From Alphaproteobacteria bacterium (lineage in GTDB: Bacteria > Pseudomonadota > Alphaproteobacteria > Rs-D84), in assembly GCA_017546265.1 (NCBI GenBank), contig JAFYXG010000020.1, positions 1 through 53,892 on the forward strand: 53,892 bases of DNA, given 5' to 3'. The translations under genes and the position numbers were made by a program. The first letter of the stretch is position 1, and every line of letters starts with the position of its first letter. Shown piece after piece: positions 35,205-44,725 of the stretch. Below the pieces are notes generated by a model, which did no database searches, was not told the DNA's origin, and worked only from the letters and a program-made list of their open reading frames with translations.

Positions 35205-36002
35205 TTATTTTTTGCGAATTGCAAATACAAAAATTCCCAATCCACATAAAAACATTACAAGCGATAATAACTGCCCCATCGTCAGACCCCAAGATGTCAA
35301 AAATCCAATCTGGACATCAGGGGCACGGAACATCTCGCAAAACATGCGAAATACCGCATAGCACATGCCCATTATGCCCCCCAATGCACCTGGGTGCCTG
35401 CGAAGCGATGTGCGTGTGTACAGGTAATACATTATTGTAAATAACAGGATGCCTTCGGTGGCGGCCTCGTACAATGGGCTGGGGTGGCGGGGAATTGGTG
35501 TATCACTATTAAATACAACCGCCCACGGGACATCTGTGGGACGGCCCATAACCTCGCGATTTATAAAGTTCGCAATGCGACCAAAGAACAGACCAATTGG
35601 GGCAACGACCGACATTAAATCCAGTACAGACCAGGCGTTTATATGTTTTCGGCGACCAAATAAAAATACCGCAGAAATTACACCTATCAGACCACCATGA
35701 AAACTCATCCCGCCGTGCCAAACCGCAAAGATTTCCAGCGGCTGCGACAAAAAGTACCCCAAATCATAAAACAAGACATAGCCCAAACGACCACCCAATA
35801 TCACACCAATAATTACCGCGGTTAGTAAATCGTCCAAGTCGGTCTTGGACAAGTGTACCATACTGGTTGGTTTGGACATCAACCGCCTGAACAGCCAATA
35901 TCCACAAATAAATGCCGCAACATACGCCAACGCGTACCAGCGTACATCAAACCCAAATACAGAAAACGCAACTGGTGAAATTGGATTTATCGTTATGGCC
36001 AT
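35205..36002 (-). CDS. lgt: Prolipoprotein diacylglyceryl transferase
   Basis: Lgt attaches diacylglycerol from phosphatidylglycerol to the lipobox cysteine of prolipoproteins in the inner membrane, for example LptE in this window. 265 residues, about seven membrane segments. The signatures are HGGMSFHGGLIG, GRIANFINREVMGRPT and RHPSPLYEA, with H103-type and catalytic Arg residues retained. Length is normal. It ends 67 bp from tRNA-Ser. Confidence 0.95.
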   Translation of the reverse strand: MAITINPISPVAFSVFGFDVRWYALAYVAAFICGYWLFRRLMSKPTSMVHLSKTDLDDLLTAVIIGVILGGRLGYVLFYDLGYFLSQPLEIFAVWHGGMSFHGGLIGVISAVFLFGRRKHINAWSVLDLMSVVAPIGLFFGRIANFINREVMGRPTDVPWAVVFNSDTPIPRHPSPLYEAATEGILLFTIMYYLYTRTSLRRHPGALGGIMGMCYAVFRMFCEMFRAPDVQIGFLTSWGLTMGQLLSLVMFLCGLGIFVFAIRKK

Positions 36003-36014
36003 GAATTTAATAAA

Positions 36015-36275
36015 CTATCTTGTTTTACAGTGTTCCAAAGTAGATTTAATCTCGGCAATTTTACACTGGATACGTTTAATCAGGGCCACATCTGGTTTTG
36101 TACGTGCCTGTTCGCGTATCAGCATCTGTTCCAGACATTTTACTTTGTCATTCAGACCATTCAATGAAATTTTGCGACAGGCCGCACCCGCCAATGTTTC
36201 AGCAGATATTTTACGTTCTTCGGCTGTTAATTTACGGCATGCCGCCAGTGTATATGGTTGATTTCCGTTTACCAT
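36015..36275 (-). CDS. Small cysteine-containing helical protein
   Basis: 86 residues, AAGGAT ribosome site, no signal peptide. Helical and charged, with four cysteines (ACRKL, ACRKI, VKCLEQ, EHCKT) and ending CKTR. Paired with the 71-residue gene upstream and lying 12 bp before lgt. Family not recognised. Codon use matches neighbours, so probably real. Confidence 0.5.
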   Translation of the reverse strand: MVNGNQPYTLAACRKLTAEERKISAETLAGAACRKISLNGLNDKVKCLEQMLIREQARTKPDVALIKRIQCKIAEIKSTLEHCKTR

Positions 36276-36311
36276 GTTTGTTTTATCCTTTGGTTCTGTT
36301 AATGATTTAGA

Positions 36312-36527
36312 CTATTTCCCTTCGCTTCCCTTTAAATTTGCAATGATGTCATGCAGTTTTGCAATTACTTTTGGATCTGTTTCGGTCTTTAACCGTGCCT
36401 GAGCCTGTTGCAGTTGCTGTTTATAAAAACTGTTTACCGCGTCCTTGGACGGTGAATGGATAATGTCCACTTTTTCGCCCTTGGACTTGACGCGTTCTGT
36501 TACGCGTGTCTGACGCAATGTTGGCAT
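36312..36527 (-). CDS. Small basic helical protein
   Basis: 71 residues from ATG 36527 (AAAGGAT site, preferred over the in-frame extension to 36557). The C-terminal half is a helix (YKQQLQQAQARL, then IAKLHDIIANL). This resembles the layout of the neighbouring 86-residue protein, so the two may be a small operon upstream of lgt. No function assigned. Confidence 0.5.
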   Translation of the reverse strand: MPTLRQTRVTERVKSKGEKVDIIHSPSKDAVNSFYKQQLQQAQARLKTETDPKVIAKLHDIIANLKGSEGK

Positions 36528-36602
36528 ATTTAATCCTTTTGGTCTTGAAATTGCCAATCCATTGTATTATATTTTTTCTGAATAACAAGGAGAAATCTGA
36601 CA

Positions 36603-37304
36603 ATGATTGCAAAAAAATCAACCAATAACGGTATAGACCTGTATTTGAAACGTATCTTCGCCCTGATGTTCGGGGCGGTGGGACTGACCGCGGTCGCCGC
36701 GTATCTAACAATGGCAACACCACTGTGGACGCTGCTGTTTACGGCAAATGGACTGTCGGGATTGTACTATGTTTTGCTGTTTGGCGGACTGGCACTGTCA
36801 ATCTGGGCCCAGGTGCGTGTGTTTAATATGAAACCAAGTTCGGCTGCGTGGCTGTTGGCACTGTATGCCGTGCTGATTGGTATTACAATGACACCACTGT
36901 TGCTGGTCGCGGTTACGAATAATCCATTCACTATACTGGCCGCGTTTGTTATCGCTGCGGTTATGTTCGCATGTATGGCATTGTTCGGATACAAGACTGT
37001 TAAAAATCTGTCGTTCTTGGGGACTTTTCTGTTCATTGGCATGATTGGTTTAATTTTGGTCGGAATCGCTTCGTTTATTTGGCCAGCAATTTTGGGTGGT
37101 ACATTCGGAACAATCGTTTGCCTGATTGGCGTGTTGGTGTTCGCATTGTTTACCGCGTATGATATGCAAAATCTGAAGCACGCATACGCAGTACTGTCAG
37201 ACGACAGACAGAAAAATCAGTTGGCAGTCTTGGGGGCTTTGCATCTGTATATTTCATTTGTCGCAATGTTCCAATATGTGTTAAGTTTGTTAAATCGCGA
37301 CTAA
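36603..37304 (+). CDS. Bax inhibitor-1/YccA family membrane protein
   Basis: 233 residues, about seven membrane helices. The family pattern is visible: YLKRIFALMFGAVGLTA at the start, ITMTPLL in helix 3, and TAYDMQNLKHAY near the C-terminus with the conserved Asp. BI-1/YccA proteins form pH-sensitive leak channels and in E. coli modulate FtsH. AAGGAGA ribosome site. The ferredoxin gene follows after 39 bp and may be cotranscribed. Confidence 0.88.
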   Translation: MIAKKSTNNGIDLYLKRIFALMFGAVGLTAVAAYLTMATPLWTLLFTANGLSGLYYVLLFGGLALSIWAQVRVFNMKPSSAAWLLALYAVLIGITMTPLLLVAVTNNPFTILAAFVIAAVMFACMALFGYKTVKNLSFLGTFLFIGMIGLILVGIASFIWPAILGGTFGTIVCLIGVLVFALFTAYDMQNLKHAYAVLSDDRQKNQLAVLGALHLYISFVAMFQYVLSLLNRD

Positions 37305-37343
37305 AATATAATATGACCAATTAAACAATAGGAGAAAAGTAAA

Positions 37344-37523
37344 ATGGCATATAAAATTGATTCAACCAAGTGTATCGGATGTGGAACATGCGCGGGTATG
37401 TGTCCCGTTGGTGCAATTTCCCAAGGACCAGATGGAAAATATATCATAGATAAAACAAAGTGTATTTCATGTGGGACATGTGCGTCCGTTTGCCCAATGG
37501 GTGCAATCACACCAGATATGTAA
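37344..37523 (+). CDS. 2[4Fe-4S] ferredoxin
   Basis: 59 residues with two CxxCxxCxxxCP clusters (CIGCGTCAGMCP and CISCGTCASVCP), the clostridial-type low-potential electron carrier. The two halves are internal duplicates (CIGCGTCAGMCPVGAIS and CISCGTCASVCPMGAIT). AATAGGAGAAA ribosome site. It may feed electrons to anaerobic enzymes such as NrdG; the partner is not shown by context. Confidence 0.93.
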   Translation: MAYKIDSTKCIGCGTCAGMCPVGAISQGPDGKYIIDKTKCISCGTCASVCPMGAITPDM

Positions 37524-37532
37524 ATATCATAA

Positions 37533-37560
37533 AAACCGCCAATATGGCGGTTATTTTTTT
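37533..37560 (+). terminator. Terminator of the ferredoxin gene
   Basis: Stem AACCGCC/GGCGGTT (37534-37552) and T8. Confidence 0.8.
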
Positions 37561-37638
37561 CCAATAACAAAAACTAGGTACTTGCAAAATACTAAAATCA
37601 GTATATTATATAACTTCGAACATAATATGGGGGTTGAT

Positions 37639-39000
37639 ATGCCAGCAAAAACAGTTAATGATATTGTTGCACTTTGCAAAAGACGCGGATTTATTTTCAC
37701 AGGTTCTGAAATTTATGGGGGATTAGGTGGTGCCTATGACTATGGCCCATATGGGGTTGAACTGATGAAAAATATTCGCAACGCATGGTGGAATGCCATG
37801 ATTTATTCACGCGATGATGTCGAAGGACTGGATGCGGCGTTGATTTCTAATCGACTGATGTGGAAATACTCGGGACACGAGGCGGGATTTTCTGACCCAC
37901 TGGTCGAATGTAAAAAGTGCGGTGCACGTATGCGGCAGGACAAAATGCAAGACCAGTCAAAATGTGATAACTGTGGCAGTACAGATATTACAGAACCACG
38001 TGCGTACCAGTTGATGATGGGACTGTCCATCGGGGCAACCGCAGACGGGGCTGTTAACGCATACCTGAGACCCGAAACCGCAACAACAACATATACAAAC
38101 TTTAAAAACGTGCTGGATGCAAAGCCACATAAACTGCCGTTTGGTATCGCACAAATCGGCAAGGCGTTCCGGAACGAGATTTCTCCACGTGGCTTTGTGT
38201 TCCGTATGCGTGAATTTGAACAGGCAGAAATGCAGTACTTTGTCAACCCAGCCGATGATGAACAATATCATGAAATGTGGATGCATGAACGTATGGCATG
38301 GTGGATAAATGTTCTGGGGATACCGGCCGATAAATTACGCTTTATGCCACATGAAAAACTGGCACACTATGCCAAGGCCGCAGTCGATATCGAATATGAA
38401 TTCCCAGACGGTTTTGACGAAGTCGAAGGTATTCATAATCGCCAGGACTTTGACCTGGGCTCGCATACCAAGGGCCAAAAAGATTTCCAAATTCATGCAA
38501 ACGTTCTGGAAAACAAGGACAGTACAACAAAACTGTCTTATTCAGACCCACAAAGCGGTGCAAACTTTATCCCATACGTTATCGAAACAGCAATGGGGGT
38601 CAATCGTGCAATGTTGGCCGTGATGATAGAGGCTTATAATGAAGAAGACCTGGGGGATGGAAAATCACGCACTGTGTTAAAGTTAAAGCCACAGCTATCA
38701 CCGGTCAAGGCCGCCGTTATACCACTGGCACGAAATGTACCAGAACTGTTGGAAATTTCCAATGGTATCGTTGCAGATTTACGCAAATTGGGTATTGGAC
38801 GTATTGAACTGGAAAATTCAGGAAATATTGGTAAAAACTATCGCAGACATGATGAAATTGGGACACCAGTATGCATCACCGTTGATCACCAAACGATGGA
38901 GGACAACACAGTCACCCTGCGTCATCGCGACACCATGGAACAGGAAAGAATCGCAATTTCAGATGTAAAGCAAAGAATCATCGAAATTGTAAACGGTTAA
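37639..39000 (+). CDS. glyQS: Glycyl-tRNA synthetase, single-chain (alpha2) type
   Basis: 453 residues from ATG 37639 (GGGGG site; extension to 37471 runs back into ferredoxin). Class II motifs are FRNEISPRGFVFRMREFEQAE (motif 2) and the C-terminal motif 3 region GVNRAMLAVM. A zinc-finger-like insert CKKCGARM...CDNCGS follows VEC near residue 97. This is the archaeal/eukaryal-like alpha2 enzyme rather than the alpha2beta2 GlyQ/GlyS form usual in proteobacteria. It charges tRNA-Gly. Confidence 0.93.
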   Translation: MPAKTVNDIVALCKRRGFIFTGSEIYGGLGGAYDYGPYGVELMKNIRNAWWNAMIYSRDDVEGLDAALISNRLMWKYSGHEAGFSDPLVECKKCGARMRQDKMQDQSKCDNCGSTDITEPRAYQLMMGLSIGATADGAVNAYLRPETATTTYTNFKNVLDAKPHKLPFGIAQIGKAFRNEISPRGFVFRMREFEQAEMQYFVNPADDEQYHEMWMHERMAWWINVLGIPADKLRFMPHEKLAHYAKAAVDIEYEFPDGFDEVEGIHNRQDFDLGSHTKGQKDFQIHANVLENKDSTTKLSYSDPQSGANFIPYVIETAMGVNRAMLAVMIEAYNEEDLGDGKSRTVLKLKPQLSPVKAAVIPLARNVPELLEISNGIVADLRKLGIGRIELENSGNIGKNYRRHDEIGTPVCITVDHQTMEDNTVTLRHRDTMEQERIAISDVKQRIIEIVNG

Positions 39001-39026
39001 AAAAATCCCCCAACCGGGGGATTTTT
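39001..39026. terminator. Bidirectional terminator between glyQS and the P-type ATPase gene
   Basis: Stem AATCCCCC/GGGGGATT with A5 and T5 flanks. Confidence 0.8.
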
Positions 39027-41637
39027 ATTTCCGACTGTGCCAAAATAATCTGTATACAAAGTTGATTGGTATTATCAACATAGACAACCCAAATATAACC
39101 GACCATTGGATAATACCCAGCGGTGCTAACTGTAATACGTCCCCACCAAAAGACACAGCCAATACTGTACACGAAATAACCCCAAGTGCAACTACGATGA
39201 ACATCGGGTTGCTACGCAGCCGTGCGAACAGATTAAAGCCGTCTGTACGGACACAAAAACCGTTTACTATGGCCATGATTACCAATAACGCAAAACGAGC
39301 CGATAAAATAACCCCTGCCCCGGTAAAAATCCCCTTTATAAACGGTAATTCCATCACCCCAAAGACACAAACAAAACCAAATGTTGTCCATGCTATTTGC
39401 GACATAACACGGCGTGTCAATAATGGAGCACGTTTGCCAGCAGCAGGTTCAGACATGTATTCAGGACGACCAGGTTCACCACCAAAGGCCAAGGAATTTA
39501 GACTGTCCATGACAATGTTTATAATCAAAATCTGTACCGCAGTAAATGCATCAACCCCAAATAAAATCGGGAATAAAATACTTAAAATCACCAGTGCAAA
39601 GTTTATCGGCAATTGGAATTTTAAAAAACTGACCACATTATGAACAAATGTACGCCCCAGCAATATACAATTCGCAATCGACAGAAAGTTATTATCTGTG
39701 ATTATGATATCACAAGATTCTTTGCAGACATCCGTTCCTTCACCCATTGCAAAACCAACGTCTGCACGCTTTAATGCGGGTGCATCGTTTGTTCCATCAC
39801 CACACATACCGATACATAAATCCAGCCCCTGGGCCAATTTAACAATACGCAATTTTGTTTCTGGGGTCGCACGGGCAATTACCTTGATTCTGGGCAAAAG
39901 ATCCGTGGCGGATTCATCCGACATTTTATCCAGTTCCGATGCCGCAATCGCCCCATCGTTGGTCGATGATAAAATACCACAATCCGTTGCGATTGCACGG
40001 GCTGTATCCAACATATCACCCGTTATCATCATAACCTGGATACCGGATTTTCGCATGGTGCCAACTACGGCAGGAACTCCATCTCGAACCTGGTCACGCA
40101 TGGCAATCAAAGACACAAAAACCAAATCATCTGGCAGTGTTTCATTTTCCGCCCAGTTTGAGCCAATCGCGGTCACAACCAAACGCATTGCACGTGACGC
40201 ATTCTGTGACACCAATTTATTTATAAAATCATGATCCAGTGGAACAATCGTGCCATCAGACACCATACAATAACGGACATGCGATAAAATTACATCTGGT
40301 GCCCCCAAATAATAACATTCACCACCAACAGAACGAACGCCCGCAAACTTATTTGAACTGTTAAAAATAATACGTTTGGAAATTTGTGTTTCCGACTGGA
40401 TTTGTGAAATATTCTTCGCGTATGCATAAACAGCTGAAAACAAAGCACGACTGGTCAGATTTCCGCCAACTATATTGTTTTCTGAATCATATGCCGAACC
40501 AGTCGTTAATGCAATATTTTGAAAAAACTTAACTGATAATGGATTGGACGCATCATAGTCAAAGCCTAGGTCAGTGCCATCGCCAGAAAAATTATGCACA
40601 GGCTCTAAAAATCCTCGTGTCAGCGTACCAGTTTTATCTGTACACAGAATTTGAATATTGCCGGCCTCGGGGATTTTATTTGGATTCTTGGCCAGGATGT
40701 TGTTCTTTATCATTGTGGCAATATTCTGGCTGGTGATAATACCAATGATAAACGGTAGACCTTCGGGAACAGCCGCAACAAATATAGTCAAAGCAACCGT
40801 CAATGCACTGAAAACCATATACAACAAAGACGCATCCGCAGAAAAACCAGTTGTATGTATATTTACAAATAATAAAACCAGAAATATTACCGCCGCACAC
40901 ACAGAACCTATTTTGCTGATTATGTCTGCCAGGTTGTCCAACTGAATCTGCAATGTAGTTTTAACCTGGTCAACAGAATGCAGACTGGACATTATCTTGG
41001 CATTTTCGGTTTCTGCACCTATGCGGGAAACACACATTTTGCATTCCCCGGCCAAAACCGTTGTGCCCGCAAACACGCTGTGTGCATCGGTATAACTGTC
41101 CGCAGTTATCAAGACACTGCGATCATAGTCGTAATTGGCAGGAACAGGTGTTTTTTCACACTCGTCACTTTCACCGTTTAAAATGGAATTATTCACTGCA
41201 ATCGTGCCATCAACAACAAAACCGTCTGCACAAATCGCCTCGCCTGCATGCAGAATAACAATATCGCCAACCACCAGGTCTGTCGCATCCACACGTAAAA
41301 CGCAACCGTCACGAACCACATCGGCGTGCAACATTGATGATTTTATCCGCAGTTCTTCGGCACTGCGTTGGCCACCCAACTTGGTCGCCACAGTCGTTGC
41401 AGCAACCACAAGTAATACAACACCAATTCCAATCGCCTCGAACACGCTGCCATAGCCCAGGGCTGCCAGTGCAACAAACATGCACATCATAACCAATAAA
41501 ATCATGTTCAATTTATCTGTAAAAACCTGGGCAAAAAAGTACCAGCCAGACTTTAATTTTGGACGCGGCATTTCATTACGACCATATTTTTGACGACTGG
41601 AAACTACCTGAGCATTGGTTAGTCCCGACAAATTCAT
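39025..41637 (-). CDS. Calcium-type P2 ATPase (cation-transporting)
   Basis: 870 residues from ATG 41637 (GGGGG site; alternative start at 41688). The actuator motif LNGES is at 153-157. The M4 ion-binding PEGLP is at 291-295 and the phosphorylation site DKTGTLT at 334-340. Later come TGDMLDTARAIA and GDGTNDAPALKRADVG. M6 has NIVMDSLNSLAFGGEP, which with the M4 Glu supports Ca2+ or Mn2+ export over K+ or Cu+. About ten membrane helices, in the cytoplasmic membrane. Single-gene unit. Confidence 0.9.
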   Translation of the reverse strand: MNLSGLTNAQVVSSRQKYGRNEMPRPKLKSGWYFFAQVFTDKLNMILLVMMCMFVALAALGYGSVFEAIGIGVVLLVVAATTVATKLGGQRSAEELRIKSSMLHADVVRDGCVLRVDATDLVVGDIVILHAGEAICADGFVVDGTIAVNNSILNGESDECEKTPVPANYDYDRSVLITADSYTDAHSVFAGTTVLAGECKMCVSRIGAETENAKIMSSLHSVDQVKTTLQIQLDNLADIISKIGSVCAAVIFLVLLFVNIHTTGFSADASLLYMVFSALTVALTIFVAAVPEGLPFIIGIITSQNIATMIKNNILAKNPNKIPEAGNIQILCTDKTGTLTRGFLEPVHNFSGDGTDLGFDYDASNPLSVKFFQNIALTTGSAYDSENNIVGGNLTSRALFSAVYAYAKNISQIQSETQISKRIIFNSSNKFAGVRSVGGECYYLGAPDVILSHVRYCMVSDGTIVPLDHDFINKLVSQNASRAMRLVVTAIGSNWAENETLPDDLVFVSLIAMRDQVRDGVPAVVGTMRKSGIQVMMITGDMLDTARAIATDCGILSSTNDGAIAASELDKMSDESATDLLPRIKVIARATPETKLRIVKLAQGLDLCIGMCGDGTNDAPALKRADVGFAMGEGTDVCKESCDIIITDNNFLSIANCILLGRTFVHNVVSFLKFQLPINFALVILSILFPILFGVDAFTAVQILIINIVMDSLNSLAFGGEPGRPEYMSEPAAGKRAPLLTRRVMSQIAWTTFGFVCVFGVMELPFIKGIFTGAGVILSARFALLVIMAIVNGFCVRTDGFNLFARLRSNPMFIVVALGVISCTVLAVSFGGDVLQLAPLGIIQWSVIFGLSMLIIPINFVYRLFWHSRK

Positions 41638-41699
41638 ATCTGTACCCCCATAATGATTTAGCATTGGGATTTTACACATATTTGCCAAACACGGGCAAT

Positions 41700-41728
41700 A
41701 AAAAAATCCCCCCAGACGGGGGATTTTT
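41700..41728. terminator. Intrinsic terminator of the glycine-zipper protein gene
   Basis: Stem ATCCCCC/GGGGGAT flanked by A6 and T5, overlapping the gene's stop. Confidence 0.8.
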
Positions 41729-43370
41729 ATTCGGCGGACATTTCCGGGATTATTACCGTGTCGTTATACTGCGACAGGAATCGCGTGCCAGTGGCACAAT
41801 AAACCTTGCCCAGGCTGTCTTTGTATTCACGTACCGCCGTTACCCAACGGTTTTCAATATCACTTTGTGCACCCTGGTACCCAACAAACGCGCCCATGCC
41901 CGCACCAACACCAGCACCGGTCAGGGTGCCTTTTAACCGGGCCTTGTTCGATAAATCAACGACACCACCATCTGATGCATCTATATAAGCAGGACGAAAA
42001 TCAGACATTGTATAATTCTGAGGTAAATTTGTCGCAGTTCCCGTACCTGTACGTCCAACAATCTGTACACGAGAATTATTTGATTTTAATTCCGCCCAAT
42101 CTGAACGTTTCCAACCAGTAGCCTTGTCCTTAATACCAACCACCATCGCTGCGGTACGTTTATCCACAACAGATGCAGATTCCAGTTTGATAAACCGTTC
42201 ACACCCGCCATTGGCAACAACCATTTTTCGAGTGGTTTCATCAAAGCAATAGGCATCTGACATGGATTTTTCAAACCCCTCGGCCAGCATGTCGGTTAAT
42301 TCCATAGGCTGACCATCGGATTTGCTTTTTAACCCTTTGTACGCAGCAACAACAACATTTGTTAAATCTTTGTTAGTGCAGATTTCCTGGCCACTATTGG
42401 CCGTATCTGGTTTACATACACGAAAATGGTCTATGTTGGTCGCAGAAACATAGGCATTTTCCCCCTGCCCCAAACTGCTGGTCTTTTCAACAAATCCCCA
42501 CAGGCACGTTGTTTCCGTGCCATCGACCGTACACGGTTCAATCCGCATAACAGAATCGCCATTGGCAACAATATTGCCCATAACCGCACCAGCCGCCGCA
42601 TTTACACCCGTTGATAAAATCATGTCGCCAGCAACCTTGCCGGTAAAGGCATTACCCGCCATCAGGGCCGCACCACCCAGTGCACCAATAACCGTATTTT
42701 TGGTCTTGGCCTTGCCCCCACCCAGCAGACCATCGTGACCAGGTTCGTTCTTGCCCGCAACATTGCCACCCAGACCGCCCAATACCGCACCAGCAGCAAT
42801 TTTAATGCCTGCGTTTTGTTTTTGTTCCTGATTCATAACAGAAATAACATCGTCCATTGTGGGTTCGGAATCCGCAGGGAATTCAACCTGGCCTGCAGCA
42901 GGCAACCACGTTAATTCAGAAAAGTCCGATATATTGCATCGAATACTGTCACCCGCCGATACATTTCCACGTGCAACAACCAAATCGGCACCGTTTACCC
43001 CAGCACCAATCGCACGCATCTCAACAACCGCTGTACATGTAGACGCACCACCAATACCACGCCCCAATGTTGGACGTGACCAAGAAAATTCACCATTTGG
43101 ATAAATCATGGAACAACGATCCATTTGTCCCGCGTTTGTTGCCGCATCAGATACAATAGCACCCTGTTCTGTCGCCTGAACCGTGCCGACATTTTCCGTA
43201 TTTACAGCGGCCGCAGTCGACAATTCCGCCTGAGTGCGAGCCTGGTTTACCTGCTGATAGCCGGCGGCATTTGAACGCGACAAATTCCCAACACGAATAC
43301 CCGCTGATGCAATCCCCGGAACCAATGCCGACAATAATGAATAAAAAAGGATTGAATTTATGTATCTCAT
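41727..43370 (-). CDS. Exported protein with glycine-zipper segments
   Basis: 547 residues from ATG 43370, with signal peptide (RYINSILFYSLLSALVPGIASA). Two glycine/alanine-rich regions (AAGAVLGGLGGNVAG near 220; AAGAVMGNIVANG near 285) and a third near the C-terminus (GAGVGAGMGAFVGYQG) are glycine-zipper membrane-association motifs. Several cysteine pairs (CSMIY, CTAVV, CNISD, CLWGF) suggest an oxidising compartment. Probably envelope-associated. It precedes, after 65 bp on the same strand, nothing else, and lies downstream of the barrel gene at 43436. Confidence 0.65.
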   Translation of the reverse strand: MRYINSILFYSLLSALVPGIASAGIRVGNLSRSNAAGYQQVNQARTQAELSTAAAVNTENVGTVQATEQGAIVSDAATNAGQMDRCSMIYPNGEFSWSRPTLGRGIGGASTCTAVVEMRAIGAGVNGADLVVARGNVSAGDSIRCNISDFSELTWLPAAGQVEFPADSEPTMDDVISVMNQEQKQNAGIKIAAGAVLGGLGGNVAGKNEPGHDGLLGGGKAKTKNTVIGALGGAALMAGNAFTGKVAGDMILSTGVNAAAGAVMGNIVANGDSVMRIEPCTVDGTETTCLWGFVEKTSSLGQGENAYVSATNIDHFRVCKPDTANSGQEICTNKDLTNVVVAAYKGLKSKSDGQPMELTDMLAEGFEKSMSDAYCFDETTRKMVVANGGCERFIKLESASVVDKRTAAMVVGIKDKATGWKRSDWAELKSNNSRVQIVGRTGTGTATNLPQNYTMSDFRPAYIDASDGGVVDLSNKARLKGTLTGAGVGAGMGAFVGYQGAQSDIENRWVTAVREYKDSLGKVYCATGTRFLSQYNDTVIIPEMSAE

Positions 43371-43403
43371 CTCTGTTATTCCCCAAATCCCATTTTCAAC
43401 ACA

Positions 43404-43421
43404 ACCGGGCAAAGGCCCGGT
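43404..43421. repeat. Short perfect inverted repeat in the 43371-43435 gap
   Basis: ACCGGGC/GCCCGGT around AAAG. No U-tract, so possibly an mRNA-stabilising hairpin or weak terminator between two same-strand genes. Confidence 0.5.
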
Positions 43422-43435
43422 GTGACGTATTCCCC

Positions 43436-44539
43436 CTAGAACTGTAATCTTAGACGAACACCGGCATCAACCATACCTAAACGACCACTTTCGTACCAAT
43501 TCGTATAGTGGAACACACTGTCATATGGTGCTTCGTACTCGCCCCCGGCACCATCACCCAACCATTCTATTTGCGATAAAACTATGCTGCCAGAATTTTT
43601 AACCTTGCCCAAATTGGCATAGCGAACAAAGAAATCTAATTTCAATCCACCCTGTAATTCTGTGGTCAGACCACCTTCTAGCATAAAGGCCAACTGTTCA
43701 GATGTGCCGCCATTGTGATAGGCATAAATATCAGATACACCCGTCAACTGACCCGCCCAGGCATAGGCAGGATCCATAACAGAATAAAACGTGTTATCAT
43801 AAACAACATAGTCCGCAATCGTGTTCAATGATATACCAACACCCGCACCAATGTATGGACGTAATGAACCGCCCGCCAAATACCCAGTAAAGGTATCTAT
43901 GTTGTAATAAATGTTCAACATCGTGGCATTTGCAGTAATTGCACCACCATCAACCTGGGCAGGAGTAAAACCACCATCACCGGTATCTGTCTGAACCGTA
44001 TCTGGGTATGACAACCCAGAATAACGCAGGTATGAAAAATCCACACGAATATCATTGTTGATTGCCGCACCAACAGAAACCTGCAGCGGTATCATGGTAT
44101 CTGAATCAAAGTCAGCCGCCTGGAACGCACCGGGGACTGTATAAGCATCTTTTTCACCGGTATAATCCGCCGACATCGACCCCATCAGTGATGCAGTGTA
44201 TGCAACAGATAACCCAACGTACAGCCCACTGTCCGCCAATCTGTCATAATCCGCGGGCTGGTAATACTGGCGACCGGCGGTAGTTTGCGTTGACCCCACA
44301 CGTGGCAATGAACCCGTAACACGTGTCGGCTGGGCCGCGACAACATTACCGTAATTACCGTATGTTTGCGACACACCGTTAACCGATACAACCTGACTGT
44401 TGGCAGACGGCAAATACATCATCTGGCCATTTGAACCGGCCGTCTGGTATGTCGGATACGCTGGATACGCAGCACCAGCCGCCATCGGCAGCCCCAACAG
44501 TACACCAGTCAACACGGCAGAAATGCTTATCTTTTTCAT
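43436..44539 (-). CDS. Outer-membrane beta-barrel protein with a disordered N-terminal region
   Basis: 367 residues from ATG 44539 (GGAAAGG site). Signal peptide (MKKISISAVLTGVLLGLPMAAGA), then about 75 Tyr/Gln/Ser/Pro-rich residues (AYPAYPTYQ). A barrel follows with GLYVGLSVAYTAS and RPYIGAGVGISLNT, ending LRLQF. This is an opacity/OMP_b-brl-like protein; the disordered part may extend into the periplasm. Related in style to the 7486 and 8307 barrels. Confidence 0.75.
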   Translation of the reverse strand: MKKISISAVLTGVLLGLPMAAGAAYPAYPTYQTAGSNGQMMYLPSANSQVVSVNGVSQTYGNYGNVVAAQPTRVTGSLPRVGSTQTTAGRQYYQPADYDRLADSGLYVGLSVAYTASLMGSMSADYTGEKDAYTVPGAFQAADFDSDTMIPLQVSVGAAINNDIRVDFSYLRYSGLSYPDTVQTDTGDGGFTPAQVDGGAITANATMLNIYYNIDTFTGYLAGGSLRPYIGAGVGISLNTIADYVVYDNTFYSVMDPAYAWAGQLTGVSDIYAYHNGGTSEQLAFMLEGGLTTELQGGLKLDFFVRYANLGKVKNSGSIVLSQIEWLGDGAGGEYEAPYDSVFHYTNWYESGRLGMVDAGVRLRLQF

Positions 44540-44657
44540 GCCTTTCCCATATTTCTTTTGTTTTATTATATCATTTTGATGCCAAACGTGCAAGTGTTCA
44601 TAATTCCCAAGCACAGAAAATATTTTTATTATTTATCGTGATATTTTTCACCGCATT

Positions 44658-44681
44658 AAAAAAATCCCCGGCACGCCGGGG
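44658..44681 (-). terminator. Intrinsic terminator of the 44726 barrel gene
   Basis: On the minus strand a CCCCGGC/GCCGGGG hairpin is followed by ATTTTTTT. Confidence 0.75.
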
Positions 44682-44725
44682 AATTTGTCCAATATATGTT
44701 ATTTTTATTTGTTTTTCGTTCCAGA

